Assembly: GCA_945643635.1 (NCBI GenBank)
Contig: CALZFC010000009.1
Coordinates: 3,138,501 to 3,202,500, forward strand
Length of the DNA: 64,000 bases
Source: Allodiplogaster sudhausi
Lineage: Eukaryota > Nematoda > Chromadorea > Rhabditida > Diplogasteridae
Direction of reading: 5' to 3'
In this document: piece by piece, positions 25,190-37,200 of the stretch
Layout: each line of letters starts with the position of its first letter
Position numbering within the stretch: position 1 is the stretch's first letter
The notes under the pieces: model-generated
Seen by the model: the letters and a program-made list of their open reading frames with translations, nothing else
What the model was told of the DNA's origin: nothing
Databases searched by the model: none
Made by a program: the position numbers and the translations under genes

Positions 25190-26353
25190 CTGGTATGACG
25201 GCCGATTGGCTCATTGACACATTGGTAGTGGTTCGTTTACAAATCAAAAATTCCGATGTTGCATTTCTCCTTTAGGCAAATTCAATTGCTGTATTTATTC
25301 GGGACTTGTGATACATATGTCTACTGGCCGAGATCTGGACTTGTGAAATTAAAAACGAGGAGTGAATCTCCCCTGGGGTATGATCTGTGATCTCTGATGT
25401 ATGATCACATTCACACGAAAGTCTACATATTCAGTTCTAATCTGTTATGATGGCCATTTGGCCCATTGGTAACGATACAACTTTCGACGCAAGCGGCTCG
25501 GGTTCGACTCCTGTCGGAGCAATATCATTTGCTCTATTTATTCCGGACTTGTGATATTTCCACTGGCTAAAAAATATTATACCCTTGGACATAATCTGTG
25601 ATCATGTGATGTATGATCACATTCCACACGAATGTCTACATCTTTACTTGCAAGTTGGTATGATACATGTACACTGGTGAATATGTTCTTGCATGATTTT
25701 AAAAGTAATATTCAGGGGGGGTTTCGGACTTGGACAATATTCCTGTATCTGAATAATTTACGGGGTTTTTGGGAAAATATGTATCGCTTCTACATACACG
25801 TTTGTATGTCTACATATTCAGATGCGAGTTGGTATGACGTCAGATTGGCTCATTGGTAGTGTGTTCGTTTTCAAATCGTAAGGTCCCAGGTTCGATTCCT
25901 CCTCGGGGCAATATCAATTGCTGTATTTATTCCGGACTTGTGATATTACCACTGGCTGAAAAATATTACCCCCCTGGGCATAATCTGTGATCATGTGATT
26001 TATGATCACATTCCACACGAATGTCTACATCTTCACTTGCAATCTGGTATGATGACCGAATAGCCCATTGGTAACGATACTACATACGACGCAAGCGGCT
26101 CAGGTTCGATTCCTCTCAGTGTTCGGGACTTGCGATAATTCAGCCAGCATACTTGACAATATTCCCCCCTCCGGTGAATGATGTGTGATCTTTAATGTAT
26201 GATCACTTCCACACGAATGTCTACATCTTCACTTGCTACTTGGTATGATGGACGATTGGCCGATTGGTAACGCGGGGACTTACGACGCAAGCGACCCAGG
26301 TTCGGATCCTGTCAGGATCCTGGACTTGTAATATTTCGATCGACCAAGAACAT
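25190..26353 (+). repeat. array of tRNA-like (Pol III box) modules, right arm
   Basis: Mirror of the left-arm array, in readable orientation on the plus strand. Modules lie at about 25195-25270 (decayed), 25445-25516, 25834-25905, 26045-26116 and 26245-26315. The best B-box is GGTTCGATTCC at about 25889-25899, preceded by TTGGCTCATTGGTAG at about 25848-25862. Confidence 0.7.
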
Positions 26354-26539
26354 GGTGGAATGAATCCTGGACTTGGAAAAATTACGGGAAAATTTTCAAC
26401 GGGACGTTCTGGACTTAGAAAAATATCTGGTGATAATTTCAACTGAGACTTCTGGACTTAGAAAAATAGCGGTCGAAAATTTCAACGGGAGTTCTGGACT
26501 TAGAAAAATTTCGATCGACCAAGAACATGAGCACTATCA

Positions 26540-26818
26540 TCATAATGCCAGTTGGTCCTTTAGAATGAGCCCATGTTTCCGCTGTTTATGCTTTGATCTT
26601 GCGCTTCGCTGCATGAACAGAACATTATTTTGAGAAGAAAACGCGTAGCATCTTGAAAGACCTTGCGTAGTTGAGTGTAATGCTGAGTTCAAGCAGCTCT
26701 TGAGGAAAAAAGACTTCACAGACTCGAAGAGTAAGCTCATCCCGAGTGTTTGGAGAGGCTTGTCGAAAACTGCGGACAATGTCCTGGCGTTAAACTTTTT
26801 GTACGATTTACGTTTCAC
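26540..26818 (-). other. weak 92-codon ORF abutting the palindrome
   Basis: Basic, serine-rich frame with no recognised domain. Its 3' end lies exactly at the insertion point of the palindromic element. Reading across the empty site would close the frame two codons later, so the element sits at the very end of this frame. Coding status is unproven. Confidence 0.2.
26544..26549. other. right target-site duplication AATGCC of the giant palindrome
   Basis: Direct repeat of 11601-11606, abutting the last palindromic base. Confidence 0.7.
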
Positions 26819-28252
26819 GTCGAAGTGAGAATTTGAATGAGCTATGCACGTTCGCTTCTGAACAGACTTTCCTTACTAGAACAACTTCTGGTTGTTTAAT
26901 CTCGGCCATATTTTACCGTCCGTTCTGGCTTGTCCGATTGCATCTGTTACAACGCCCAAGGAATCGAGGGTGAACGGCACCAACATTGCGGAAGATTAAG
27001 AGGGGAAATGCTATCTGAACATCTGTGATGCTAGCCTTTCTATCGCTTTTTCTCTTTCCTTCACTCTCGCCCTCCGTTTCTCTCTGCTTCTCTCTTTCTC
27101 TCACTCTCGCTCTTTCTTCTCTACTTTCTCCCACTCCTATTCCTTATTGTTAACCCCTCACATCTGGTCGATTCGCTCGTTCAACCGCAATGTAAAGAAA
27201 CAGCGATGCTACATAGCGTGAGAAAAGACTTTGTTGTCGAAGAAAGCCGAGAAGGCCGAGAGTGGAATTGTTTGCAAGTGCGGAAGAGGGGGCGGGGGGA
27301 GAAGCTGAAGGAGAAGCTGGAGATGAGGCAGATGAGGAAAGGTGAGCATCCTATCCACTCCTCTCGCATTGAGACCGCCTACTCCTCCGCAGATTTCACC
27401 AACCACTTCTCTTCTCTCAAAGACTCCCCCGCTCTGTCCCTCTCTGTCTCATTCTCTTATCACTAAAACGATCGTTTGTTGTTCTAGTCATTGTTTCAGT
27501 GAAATTGTTAACTGTACACGAATGCTTATTACTGCTACTGAACGCCATCTTTCCTGGATTTATCGCCCAATTAATGCATGATCATTTTCAATCAATGCTA
27601 AGAAGTTGCTCTATCACCTTCTGAATGCCTCGTAAACATGACGGATATCCCGTAAACATTCTGGAAATTTGAAGCCCCATAGGATCATCCGCCTTTTTTT
27701 CGAGAGCATTGACAAAGCGAAGTTTTCTTTCTTGCCATCGGCTATGGCTACAGCATTAACAGTTGTTCGAGTCTCGCTCTCTTTCCCTCTCTTTCCCTCT
27801 CCTCTCCCTCTCTTTCCCTCTCCTCTCCCTCTCTTTCCCTCTCCTCTCCCTCTCTTTCCCTCTCCTTTCCCTCTCTTTCTCCGCTCCCTCTTCTCTCACT
27901 CCCCCGCTTTCCTCTCAACACTTTCATCACTAGCAAGGCAGCACCAGAAGGCACTGGTCGCTGACGCGGGACAAAAAGAATGTGCCGAAAGGAACGGTGA
28001 TGTTGGGAGAGGAGAGAGGAGACAGGCGTGCGACCGCTTCCGCAACCACTGACCCTCCCCTTTCAGATGAACCCAACCAGGCACAGGATCAGCGTGCTCT
28101 TGTTGGAACTCCTGCTCTTGAAAACCCCTTCGCCCTTCCTAGAGTTTTGCTGAATATTTCCGATGTTTTGATAAATATGAACCGAATCGCTCGCCGTATC
28201 TTTGATGTGCCAATGAATTTTAAAGATATTTTTTCTTGAGTGATTTTCCGCC
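26819..28252. other. spacer and 5' flank of the Ig gene
   Basis: Contains pyrimidine-rich tracts (27040-27130, 27770-27900). A possible spliced leader exon ends at about 27340 with a GTGAGC donor, and an open frame runs from 27982 to 28239. I could not join these to the Ig gene in phase, so they may be 5' UTR exons or noise. Confidence 0.4.
27778..27876. repeat. 21-bp minisatellite
   Basis: About four to five copies of CTCTTTCCCTCTCCTCTCCC plus one base. In one frame it reads as a seven-residue LFPSPLP repeat, which is a by-product of the repeat and not a protein. Confidence 0.85.
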
Positions 28253-29292
28253 ATGGCGCCGCCAGCAATTTACGGCGAACCCAAGATTATCTCGAATGAG
28301 GGCAGCGTAATCCTTGAGGTACTCTTCAGACCTTATTATTTAATTTTTTTCTAAACCTATTTTCAATAATTTAAAAGTAACACAATTCAGGTGCTCGTCA
28401 CAGGTGCTGATCCCGAGAAAACTCAATGGTTCTACACGAACCGTGAAATTGACCAGAATGAGACGTACATCTTCTCCCACTCTGACGAGGGGGGCGGCCG
28501 CAAGGCGCTCAGGTGTGAAATCAAGGTTAGTACATCATTCAGTTCCTTCTTATGGTTAATATCTTCTTTAGAAAATTATAATATATACCATTCCGTTTTA
28601 CTGACTATTTTTCACAGGACTTTGACAAGCCGCTCGCCGGAGAGTACAAGGCAAAGTTCTTCAGTGCAGACGGCGAGAACAGCGCGACGTTCACAGTGCA
28701 AGCAGGAAGTGTGTTGTATTGCCTATTCTTTCAATTCTCTACTTATTTTTTAAAGATGGAATTTGAACTTTGGTCAATATTAAACATATGGAATTGCGAA
28801 AGTAGTAAAGAAGGGTTTGTTGAGACGCACCCGACTTCCACGACAAGCCGCATATTGTGCAGCGAGACGGCGGCAACATCATCGTCATCAAAGTGCGCGC
28901 AAAGTCGCATCTCGAGATGAAGGCCGAGTGGTACAAGGTCAGTCCCCCCCTTCCTCTCATACACTTCTTACTAATTGTTTCTTAATTCTTATTCTATTTC
29001 CTTTCAGGACGACAAGCCCGTTAAGTGCAATGATCGCGTCAAGGCCGTCGTCAAGAAGGACGACAAGGTCAGCGCATAGTTCATCCCGTTGCTCTGAGAA
29101 AAAGAGCATCAACAATTTATCGACAACCAAACATAACTTATTGATTGACTGCATGCTCTTCAGGATCCGGAAGGCTTCCAGTTCCTCCTCGAGATCACTG
29201 GCCCGCAGAAGGACGATGAAGCCAAGTACAAGTGCGTTGTCAAGAACTCCGAAGGACAAAACCAGCAGTCGCTGAACCTCGTGTTTGATTAA
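28253..29292 (+). CDS. two-Ig-domain (I-set) muscle-type protein, DIM-1/titin-like
   Basis: Six exons: 28253-28318, 28391-28525, 28618-28708, 28825-28937, 29008-29067 and 29164-29292. All introns are in phase and the product is 197 aa. Ig domain 1 (residues about 5-97) has VLVTGADPEKTQWFY, the Trp of the core, and LAGEYKAKF near the F strand. Ig domain 2 (about 99-197) starts APDFHDKPHIV and has KAEWYKDD and DEAKYKCVVKN, with a canonical Y-x-C. Domain 1 has Val and Ala in place of the usual disulfide cysteines, common in intracellular muscle Ig domains. There is no signal peptide or membrane segment, so a sarcomere or dense-body role is likely. Codon use is GC-rich, as in a highly expressed gene. 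The nematode DIM-1/UNC-89/titin group is the nearest match by eye. The exact orthologue is uncertain. Confidence 0.85.
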
Positions 29293-32200
29293 GTAACTCA
29301 AATAACATTTTCGTCCTCAACACATTTTATCCAACTTGTTTTCTGTTACATTTACCTAGTCAAGAACGAATCATGAAGGAAGACAGTCAAAGTGATCAAA
29401 TCATTGGAGGTATCAAGCTCACATTGAACTTGAATTGTGCATCCTATTTGTTCGTGCTATTTCCACTTGCTAGAAAAGCGTAGGAATTAAATTAAAAATG
29501 CCATGATAAACCTATGTTCTTCCTGTACGATCGCTTTCTTTCATGTAGAAAAGCTTGTAGAGATAGTAACTGCCACAGCAGCTTCCCAAGAAATACCCCC
29601 AAATTGAATATATTGAAAAGATAAATTGAATATATAACAGTTGTTATGTCTATAGCCATTTTACCGCCCGACACAGACTTCTCAAGCAAACTTATTTTCC
29701 CAAGGGATCTCGAAATATGGATTCTCGGATGAGGTTTGTTCTACGGTCAAAGTCTGCTGAGAGAAAGAGCCGTCGCGAGAAAAAAAAACCAAGATGCATT
29801 GCCGGGAGAAAGCTCAGCTCACATGGATTCAGATTTATGACGAGCCCATTTAGGTTATGTGATACGGAGAGAAGTAGACAAGCACCTAACAAAAAGGAAG
29901 ATTGAGATGCCAAAGAAGGTTTTTTTTTGTGATTGCCTAGATATTCCGAAGCGATCTGGCGATTCATGTGAACTTCTTTTCTTTACTTCAACCTTGCAAC
30001 TCTTAGAGTGTCGACCATGCGGCTACTTTCCCAGGAGACTTCGCACCAATTGACTCGGCGTCGAGATGTCTATATCTCTATTCTTCTCTCTCTCCCTCTT
30101 TCTTTCTCTCTCTCTGCTTCAGACAGATATGAGTTGCGGATATCTGCCATTATGATGGCGCCATGTTTCTATGCACGGCCTTGTCTTCTCTTACCTCCCA
30201 ACTTACTTTCCATTTCTTATTTCCATGCTCTTTTCAATATCGAGTTCAGTTTTTATAAAAATAAAAAAAACCTCCTGCAAAAATATCTACAATATCTAAA
30301 TACACCGCGATTGTTCAATTAGTTGTTGACCCCATTTATGATACCTATGTACAGTTGCACATACATTAATTTTTCTACCATGAACTTCAGAGCGAGGCCT
30401 AACCTTTCTCTTCCTCGGTTTTGCCTTCTGAATGGCGGGAAGTGAGACGCTGCTTTGTCTCTCCTTTTCTCTTTCTTTGCGGCTCTCATGCGCTTTCCCA
30501 CAAACCTTTGTGCAGGCACACGAATAAGGAAGGAGTTAAGCGACAGAACTGATGTCTCAACGCCTCCTCTCATCATTCAAGTAAAGTATGTATGCGTCCT
30601 TCATTCACACCATTATTGCGCATGCATATACTAGCATATTTTGTTCTGAATGGACTCAATCAGAGTGGCAGAGAGAAGCCACCTTTGTCTCGATGTTCTC
30701 TGCCGATTCGTGTTGGATTGCATTAGCAGCAGCTCCCCTGGATGGAGGAGACTCCGTTGTGGTGTGTGCCACGAGTGGCTGCCATCTTCTCCTTCGCTCC
30801 TCTTCTCCTCTCCTCTCGCACCCTCCTCCTCTCGCTTTCTTTGTCTTAGTCGCTTTCTAATGAACTTGTCAGACCATCCATCTATCCGGCGCGCTGTTCC
30901 GTCTCCGCAGCAACTTTCCATGTCTCCACCGTCACACGGTATCGAGGCTTAACTCGCGAAGGACTGCCATTTCTTCCATCAAATTAATGGCACCGCCCCC
31001 TTTTGTTTCAGTCGACGTCTTTCTTGTGGTGGGCAGCAAAGAGGGTGAGAGGCTGGCCGCCTCGACTTACCCTTGGGCCACATTCTCAAAGAAGAGCCAC
31101 ATCAGTTTTTGGCGCTGTTCTCCCCTCTCAACCCCTTGAGCCATGTCAAATCGGTCATCCATCAAGCATGGAAACAAGGAGAAATGGGATGTCTGCGAGA
31201 GAGGCACGAGAAAGGAGAGGGGCCAGAGAAGCCAGAGGACTCGCAGAGAATGTGCAATCCGCTTCTTCTTCTCTCATCTCTAAAGATTCATTCTTTTTTC
31301 CAAGTTTGATAGCAAAAGATGGTGATTGCTTTATTCCTGTGTTGGTCTAAACAAGAGGAAATGCAAATTACTATCGTGTTTCAGTCCCTATTTGGTAACA
31401 AGAAAGCATAGACTTCTGGAACTTGTGCTTGTCTACGCCAAACTCATCCATCTTTCCCCCTTTCGCTTCTCCAAATCTCTCGATCCGTTCGTTTAATCAT
31501 TCCGTGTTACATCGGCACCGTCTTGGTTGCGCTTTTACTCTCTTCCGTTCCTTGCGTTATTAAGGCAGGTGAAGCAGGAGTTGATGTGCCAATTCTGCAT
31601 CCCCGTAGTCATTTCCATCTGCTGGATACCTTCATCAGTCATAGAATAGAATAATTCCCCAAATCGATATTTGTTCTTCCGAACTTTTGTGCCGTCTAAC
31701 ATGTTTGTGATCTGATTTTGCTTTGTATTTACGCTCTTTTTTTAAGACGAAACTTGTTTTCTGGTGATGTATTTATGGAAATGACATTAGAGAGTTGGTT
31801 ATATTTTCCCGGCAAACATTGCATGAGAATGATGTCTTCTTTCTCTTCTCCTCCCCCCCCCCTTCCCCGCCACCGGGCAATTGTCATGTTGTGGAAGATG
31901 CGACAGGCATGGCCGTCTTCTCAGCAGCCAAGGCGAAACGGGTCGCGTCTGCCGCGGTGCGCTCCCCAAAACGCAATTGTAACAAAACGGATTATTTACG
32001 TCTGTAGGAGAGGGAGCGAGAGGGCGGAGCGGGCTTCCGCTTCCAATAGTTAGCATCTATCCGATGCGCTCTGCGGTAGCAGTCTAACATCGAAGATCTA
32101 CTGAACGTTCGTAGAACTTCCTGAAAAGCAAGCTAGTTGGCTAGTAATTCTTCTTATTACAAGTACCAAAAATTAGATGAAATGCCCATTGATTCTTTTT

Positions 32201-32354
32201 CACGCGTAGGATAACGTCATGTACAATTTATTTATATATAAAACCTCTTATGGTCATGCCTGTCTACAGTGCCTCTCAAAACATTACCTTTCCGAAATCT
32301 CCCATAGCATTGTAGTGCGCAGTCATCATTTAAACGAGAGTTTTTTTTTGTTAT

Positions 32355-32365
32355 AGAGAGAGAGC

Positions 32366-32411
<46 letters not shown>

Positions 32412-32422
32412 GAGAAGGAGAA
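32355..32422. repeat. (GA)n microsatellite
   Basis: About 65 nt of nearly uninterrupted GA repeat in the spacer between the Ig gene and the GPCR. Confidence 0.9.
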
Positions 32423-32929
32423 CAGATGGCGGTAGCGGGCTACTCTTCAATGCATTCATACCTGACGATGCGGACCTTCTCCGCCTCGATGCCTCGAAAC
32501 GTCGCGGCCACTCAATTCGCCCCCGTCGTCCATGAGAACCCGAGTAGTCTACTCTAGACTCCAGTAGCGCGCTCGCTCACTCTCTCAATCTCACACACTC
32601 TCTCTCCCTCTCTCTCACCTTCTCTCTCTATCTCTAACCCTTCTTCTCTCTCTGTCTCTTTCTTCCTCTCTCCCATTCCTTTAACTGTACATCCTAAAGC
32701 GTAGTCTCACACGCTTCTCATTTTGTCTCTCTCGCCCGTTCATCTCTTTTTCATTGTCCTTATGCATCTTCCTTCTGCTTACGCATGCGCATTCGCGGCG
32801 TTTGCAGTCTCGGGGCGATTTTCATGAAAATGATTTAGCACTTTTCTCGGAGATCACGACACAGGTGCTATTGCATTTTAAAAGATCCAATGAGCAGCTG
32901 GTAAACGAAACAGCGTATGAGAGGAAAAG

Positions 32930-32979
<50 letters not shown>

Positions 32980-33485
32980 GGAAGGAAAAAGTTGGAGGCT
33001 TTCCTTCTGGAGACGGCGTCACTGTTGCTCGATGGACTATTACATCAAGGCTAAGAGTAGAGTACTCCTTGCTTTCTTAAGAATCTCGTCAACTTGAGCA
33101 TCTCTTCCTCTCTTCAATTCTCTCCGCTCTTTACGTCCTTCCCACTTCGTACTCAACTCTTCTGAATGCTCATGGGAAACGTCAATCTCTCAGGATAACT
33201 TAGAGGGAAATATTTAAATAGAGATAGAGAAAGGTGAAGGAAAGAGAGGCTTAGAATGAAATATGGTATCTTGGTCCTTGTAGAACAGCTCAGGTTGGCG
33301 TGCTACATATGTATATATGTTCATCGCCTGCAGATTGAGACATCACAAAATTAGCTCCTAGAGTGTACCTTGTTGAGGTGAAAATTTTTTACCATTATGC
33401 CGTTGGATTTCCATTATTCTGGCCTGCACATCTACTCTGCCTTTTCCTGCATATCCGTCGTATTTCTGCTTGCGCTTATTGTTGA

Positions 33486-33668
33486 TTGCTTTGCTATGTT
33501 GTTGCTTGCATTGGCGTAGGCCTCTTAGAGTGGAAATGCATGGTCTCCCCTGCAACCTTTCTCCACTCTGACTACTCCACCGGGACGATGAGACATCTCA
33601 TTAAGGAGCACTCAAGTAAGCGGCAGACGAGGAACTTAGCCATGGCCGAGTTCCGGAGTCAGGGCTGA
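33486..33668 (+). other. possible BED zinc-finger remnant
   Basis: The frame contains WKCMVSP and STGTMRHLIKEH, the spacing of a BED/hAT-type finger (C, then S-x-L/M-x-H-x4-H). The second cysteine is missing and no transposase follows. At best it is a decayed transposon fragment. Confidence 0.15.
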
Positions 33669-34279
33669 CCCTCCTTTCTCTCTCTCTCTCTTGTTTGTGC
33701 GCGAGTGCTTTGATGTCCTCTGCTGGCCAATACTCTGTTTCGGCAGCCCTCACTCAGCTGTCAGCTTCTCCTTCTCCTCTTCTTCTTCTTCCTCTCGAAA
33801 CTCCTCTTCTCTCAATTGCCAACTCCTAACTACCCTTCTACTTCTTTTCTGCGTTTCCCCTCCAGGTGGTCTCTTTCGCGACTCCAGCCAATTTGTAAGG
33901 CGCACTTCCCAATTGAATCAAGTCTTGCGTCGCAGTGGCAATCCTCGTTCACTCCCTCCGGTCAATTCTATCCAATTCTTCAAAGTTCCTTAATTTCTGT
34001 AGGAATTTCACTCCTTCTTTAACTCTTCATTATCACCCCGGTCCCATTGAATGCATCCGCGTTAAGAAATTGCCTTTATCTGAACAGCGTTATGTTTCGT
34101 TTCGTGGATTCGAGTAAAGAAATACATCATTCATTCAGAAACACACATTCTGGTGGGAAGAAAGAGGAGCGACGAGCACCACTCACCTCCCCTCTCATTT
34201 CCCTCCCCTCTCCTATTTCTATCTCTCTCCCTCCTCGTCATTTTCTCTAACTCTCTCTAAATAGAGTGGTTGATCCTTG

Positions 34280-37200
34280 ATGCATTCTACGAATGTTGCC
34301 TCCCCATCGATGCGTGTGAACGGGTCGACATCGTCGGTGGAGTCGGAGAGGGTGGGGATTCTGGACGTGCTGACCTTCGCTGGCCTGGAAACTCTCGGCT
34401 CGCTCGCCATCCTCGGCAACATCAGCCTCATCGTTGTGCTCCTTCGCAACAAGTACCTCAATCGTGCCAGGTTCTACTCACTTTCATCTCAGCTGCCATT
34501 AAAAAAGATCATGGTGTCAATCATTACCGTACGTGTTGCTTGATAATTTAAACTAATTGCTTACAGCCTTTTTGATCGTTGTGTAAAAATTCTTTTACTG
34601 ATAACCAATAGGGTAAGTAGGAGAAAAATCGTTATCAATGAAAGGTTGTATAAGTACTAACGAAAATGCAAAAAAAAGGATATTTAATTTATTTATTTGG
34701 GTTTTTTTCTTCTTTAATTTGAATGACAACCAAGCTTGCACTCGATATCATAGCAACTTTTTTTTAACAAGTACACTCCATGTTAAGACATCCCATTTAA
34801 TGTTGGGGAAAGATGTAGATTCGTGAGAGTCTCTCTTCTGATCCCGAGCTGGCAATGAAGTGTGATGTGAGTATTTGAGGGGTGCTGAAAGGAAAGAGGG
34901 GGGGGGGGTCTTCCTCCGTACCCATGTCCGAGTCTCCAGACAAGACACTGCCGTCCGACTCATTCCTTCACTAGCCTTAGACTCATCACATTCGACGGAC
35001 TTAGTCAAGTGTGTGCCACGCGATGTGCTCCCAGGGGAAATCCAGGATAACCGGCCACGACGGGGTAATCCCCCCAGGCTCAGCCGTCCTGACACCTCTT
35101 TTTCACTTTGCTACCAAATACTCGGTCAGACAAGAATTGAAACTTTTGCGGTATCGAAGATGCTTAATCATCTAAATCTGTCTGATATTATTGCACGAAA
35201 ATATCTCAAGCAATTTAAAACTTCCAGCACATTTATTGTTCCCTTAAGGGTTTAAGGGAACAATAAATGAAAATGAAGGGGAAGCCTAAATAAGATAAAC
35301 TGAAGCAATGTATGCGATCCCTCTGACAGCTTCACCCTGATGCTGAGTCTGGCGATTGCGGATGTGCTGCATGGAGTCGTGACGACTTCCTTCTTCTTCC
35401 CGCCCATCATCCTCAAGTACACTCACGTGGGAACCATGGCCATACGCCTCTTCAACATCGTCGACTGGACAGCGTGGGCAGTCACTCTCACGTTCGTTCG
35501 TCCTTCCACTTCATCTAAGATCCCTTTTCTCGGCCAAGTCCTCATAGCCAGTCAAGAACTAATTGCTCGTTTTAAGACATATATCGGCAATTTGCCTCGA
35601 TCGCCTCGTCGCCATTATGCTTTATGGCAAGTACAACCAGCTTGTGACGATTACTCGAGTTAGCAGATATTGGTACGTCTTCTGGAACGAGACCCCTGCA
35701 AGAGTCTAAAGTGTGATTAGCACTCATCTTCTTCAGTGTTTTCTGCTGGACCTTCTTCTTCTCTCTGAACAGCTTCTTCTTCTGCTTCAATCTTTGCTGT
35801 CTCACGCAGCCACTCGCTGATCACAACTACTACACATTCGGATACGCTCATCAACTTGCTCGTTTGTTCTCGACTTTTACATGTTGATAGGAGCTATTTT
35901 TAATACTAAATATATTTTTTTAATATTTTAAATAAATCACATGTTGTTTCGAATATATTTAAAATGCATCGTAATAATTAAAATAATTGACAGCTCGCGT
36001 GAATGCGTACACCCTGAGCTACACGCCGCTGGAGGTGCTGACCATCTGCATTCTCTCCATCTCCAATCCCATCACTCTCGTCCAACTCTACCGAAGACAC
36101 AAACGGAAGGTCGCTTTGCGGATGTCAGTGAATACAAATATGCAGATAGTTGAAGAAATATGCGATGCACCTGCTCCGTTTTAATCTTTCTGCACAATTT
36201 TCTTCAGCTTTTTTCTTGCCTTTTTATCGCTTTTTTCTTGTTCGCCTGCAGTTTCAAGCTTGGGAAATAAATTAGAGTGCGTTAATCAAAGGATATTGCA
36301 TAATTGGCATTAATCTTTTAGAGTTTTGTACAAATTATCAGCCGGCGTGTGTACAGAAAGTGCAAATGGATGCATTCTCAAACGTTTCTGAATTTTCTTT
36401 TTTGCAAAATGTGCAAGTAGAGAACGTAAGCATGAATGCATGCGTTAGTTGGACTTGAAAATGTCTGGGTACAGGCATACTGACATTGTAGAACAACTTT
36501 ATAGTCTAATCATGTTGAAGTTAGACGTTAGTGGAAAGTCTCCTTTTAATGTATGATAACAGTAGTAGCAACGTGGCGTAGATTTGTCGTGCCCAAAAGG
36601 GCGACGACGCCAAGATGGAGGGCACACGGGAGGAGTTGTGATGTTTAAGGCAGGGTTCGGCCCGGATGGACGGCTCTCTTCTTGGCGTGCAACGGTCGCA
36701 ATGGCAGAGGTAGGGAGTAGAGACGGGGCCTCCCTGTAAAGTGTTCCCTTTGTCTCACGCATCGTACAGCAAAAGCATTTCTGGCAATTCATCGAAAGAG
36801 AGAAACAGTCCACACGCTGATGCGTATGATGACATCCAAATCCCTTTGTCCGCCCACCGAGGAGGGATCCCAAGACATTCGAAAATATTTGTAGATTCCG
36901 GCCAGCGATGAGATCCATTCGGAATGAAGCAGACGCAGAGTGAGCTTGTCTCTCTTAGCCGATTCCCTCTTGCTTGCCTTGTTCTGGCTGCCACTCTCTC
37001 CTCACCCCTTAGTTCTGCTCTCCTCTCGCACGCACTTTCACTGCGCTTTCTACTGGGAAAGCCCTCCTCGGTTCTCTTTGTCATGCGCCGTTCCATAACT
37101 CGGCTAAGATGTTTCCCGTGGCTTCTCACTGACTGCTTGCACGTGCACCGAATTGCTCCTCTCACTGGTCGCCTACTCTCTTCCATCATAACCACAATAG

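Larger units (their letters stand above)
11607..26543. mobile_element. giant inverted-repeat (foldback-like) element, 14.9 kb palindrome
   Basis: Left arm 11607-19037, spacer 19038-19111 and right arm 19112-26543 form an almost perfect palindrome. Paired open frames on opposite strands have identical translations and their coordinates always sum to 38149 (inner part) or 38150 (outer part). The one-base shift falls in a homopolymer: 8 A at about 17646-17653 versus 9 T in the mirror. The ends are ATGATGATAG...CTATCATCAT, directly flanked by AATGCC. No transposase, integrase, reverse transcriptase or replication gene is visible. The edges consist of an array of about 44-bp repeats built on TTTTTCTAAGTCCAGAA. 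Very long inverted repeats with tandem subrepeats are known from foldback elements such as Drosophila FB/Galileo. Membership of any such family is not shown here. A recent inverted duplication or an assembly or amplification artefact remains possible, but the flanking direct repeat speaks against the latter. Confidence 0.85.
29293..34279. other. 5-kb spacer without convincing gene
   Basis: I see no exon chain with consistent phase. It contains CT/GA microsatellites (32355-32422, 32580-32680, 32930-32975), a poly-C run near 31850-31862 and short frames caused by them. One frame ending at 33668 has a faint BED-finger look. Confidence 0.5.

Noticed and set aside
11607..26543. Polinton/Maverick or viral element with long inverted repeats
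   Set aside because: No DNA polymerase B, integrase, packaging ATPase or capsid-like frame is visible, and nearly the whole length is inverted repeat.
11607..26543. CRISPR-like or satellite array
   Set aside because: The repeats vary in spacing and sequence and lie within an inverted duplication of a eukaryotic locus.
27669..28239. Two overlapping frames of 127 and 85 codons upstream of the Ig gene
   Set aside because: The first is driven by a 21-bp minisatellite, and neither joins the Ig exons or a leader exon in phase.
28739..28964. Minus-strand frames across Ig exon 4
   Set aside because: Shadows of the plus-strand Ig exons, which have homology and correct phase.
36499..37195. Minus-strand frames of about 140 codons in the GPCR intron
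   Set aside because: No recognisable domain or splice context; they lie in a large intron of the GPCR.
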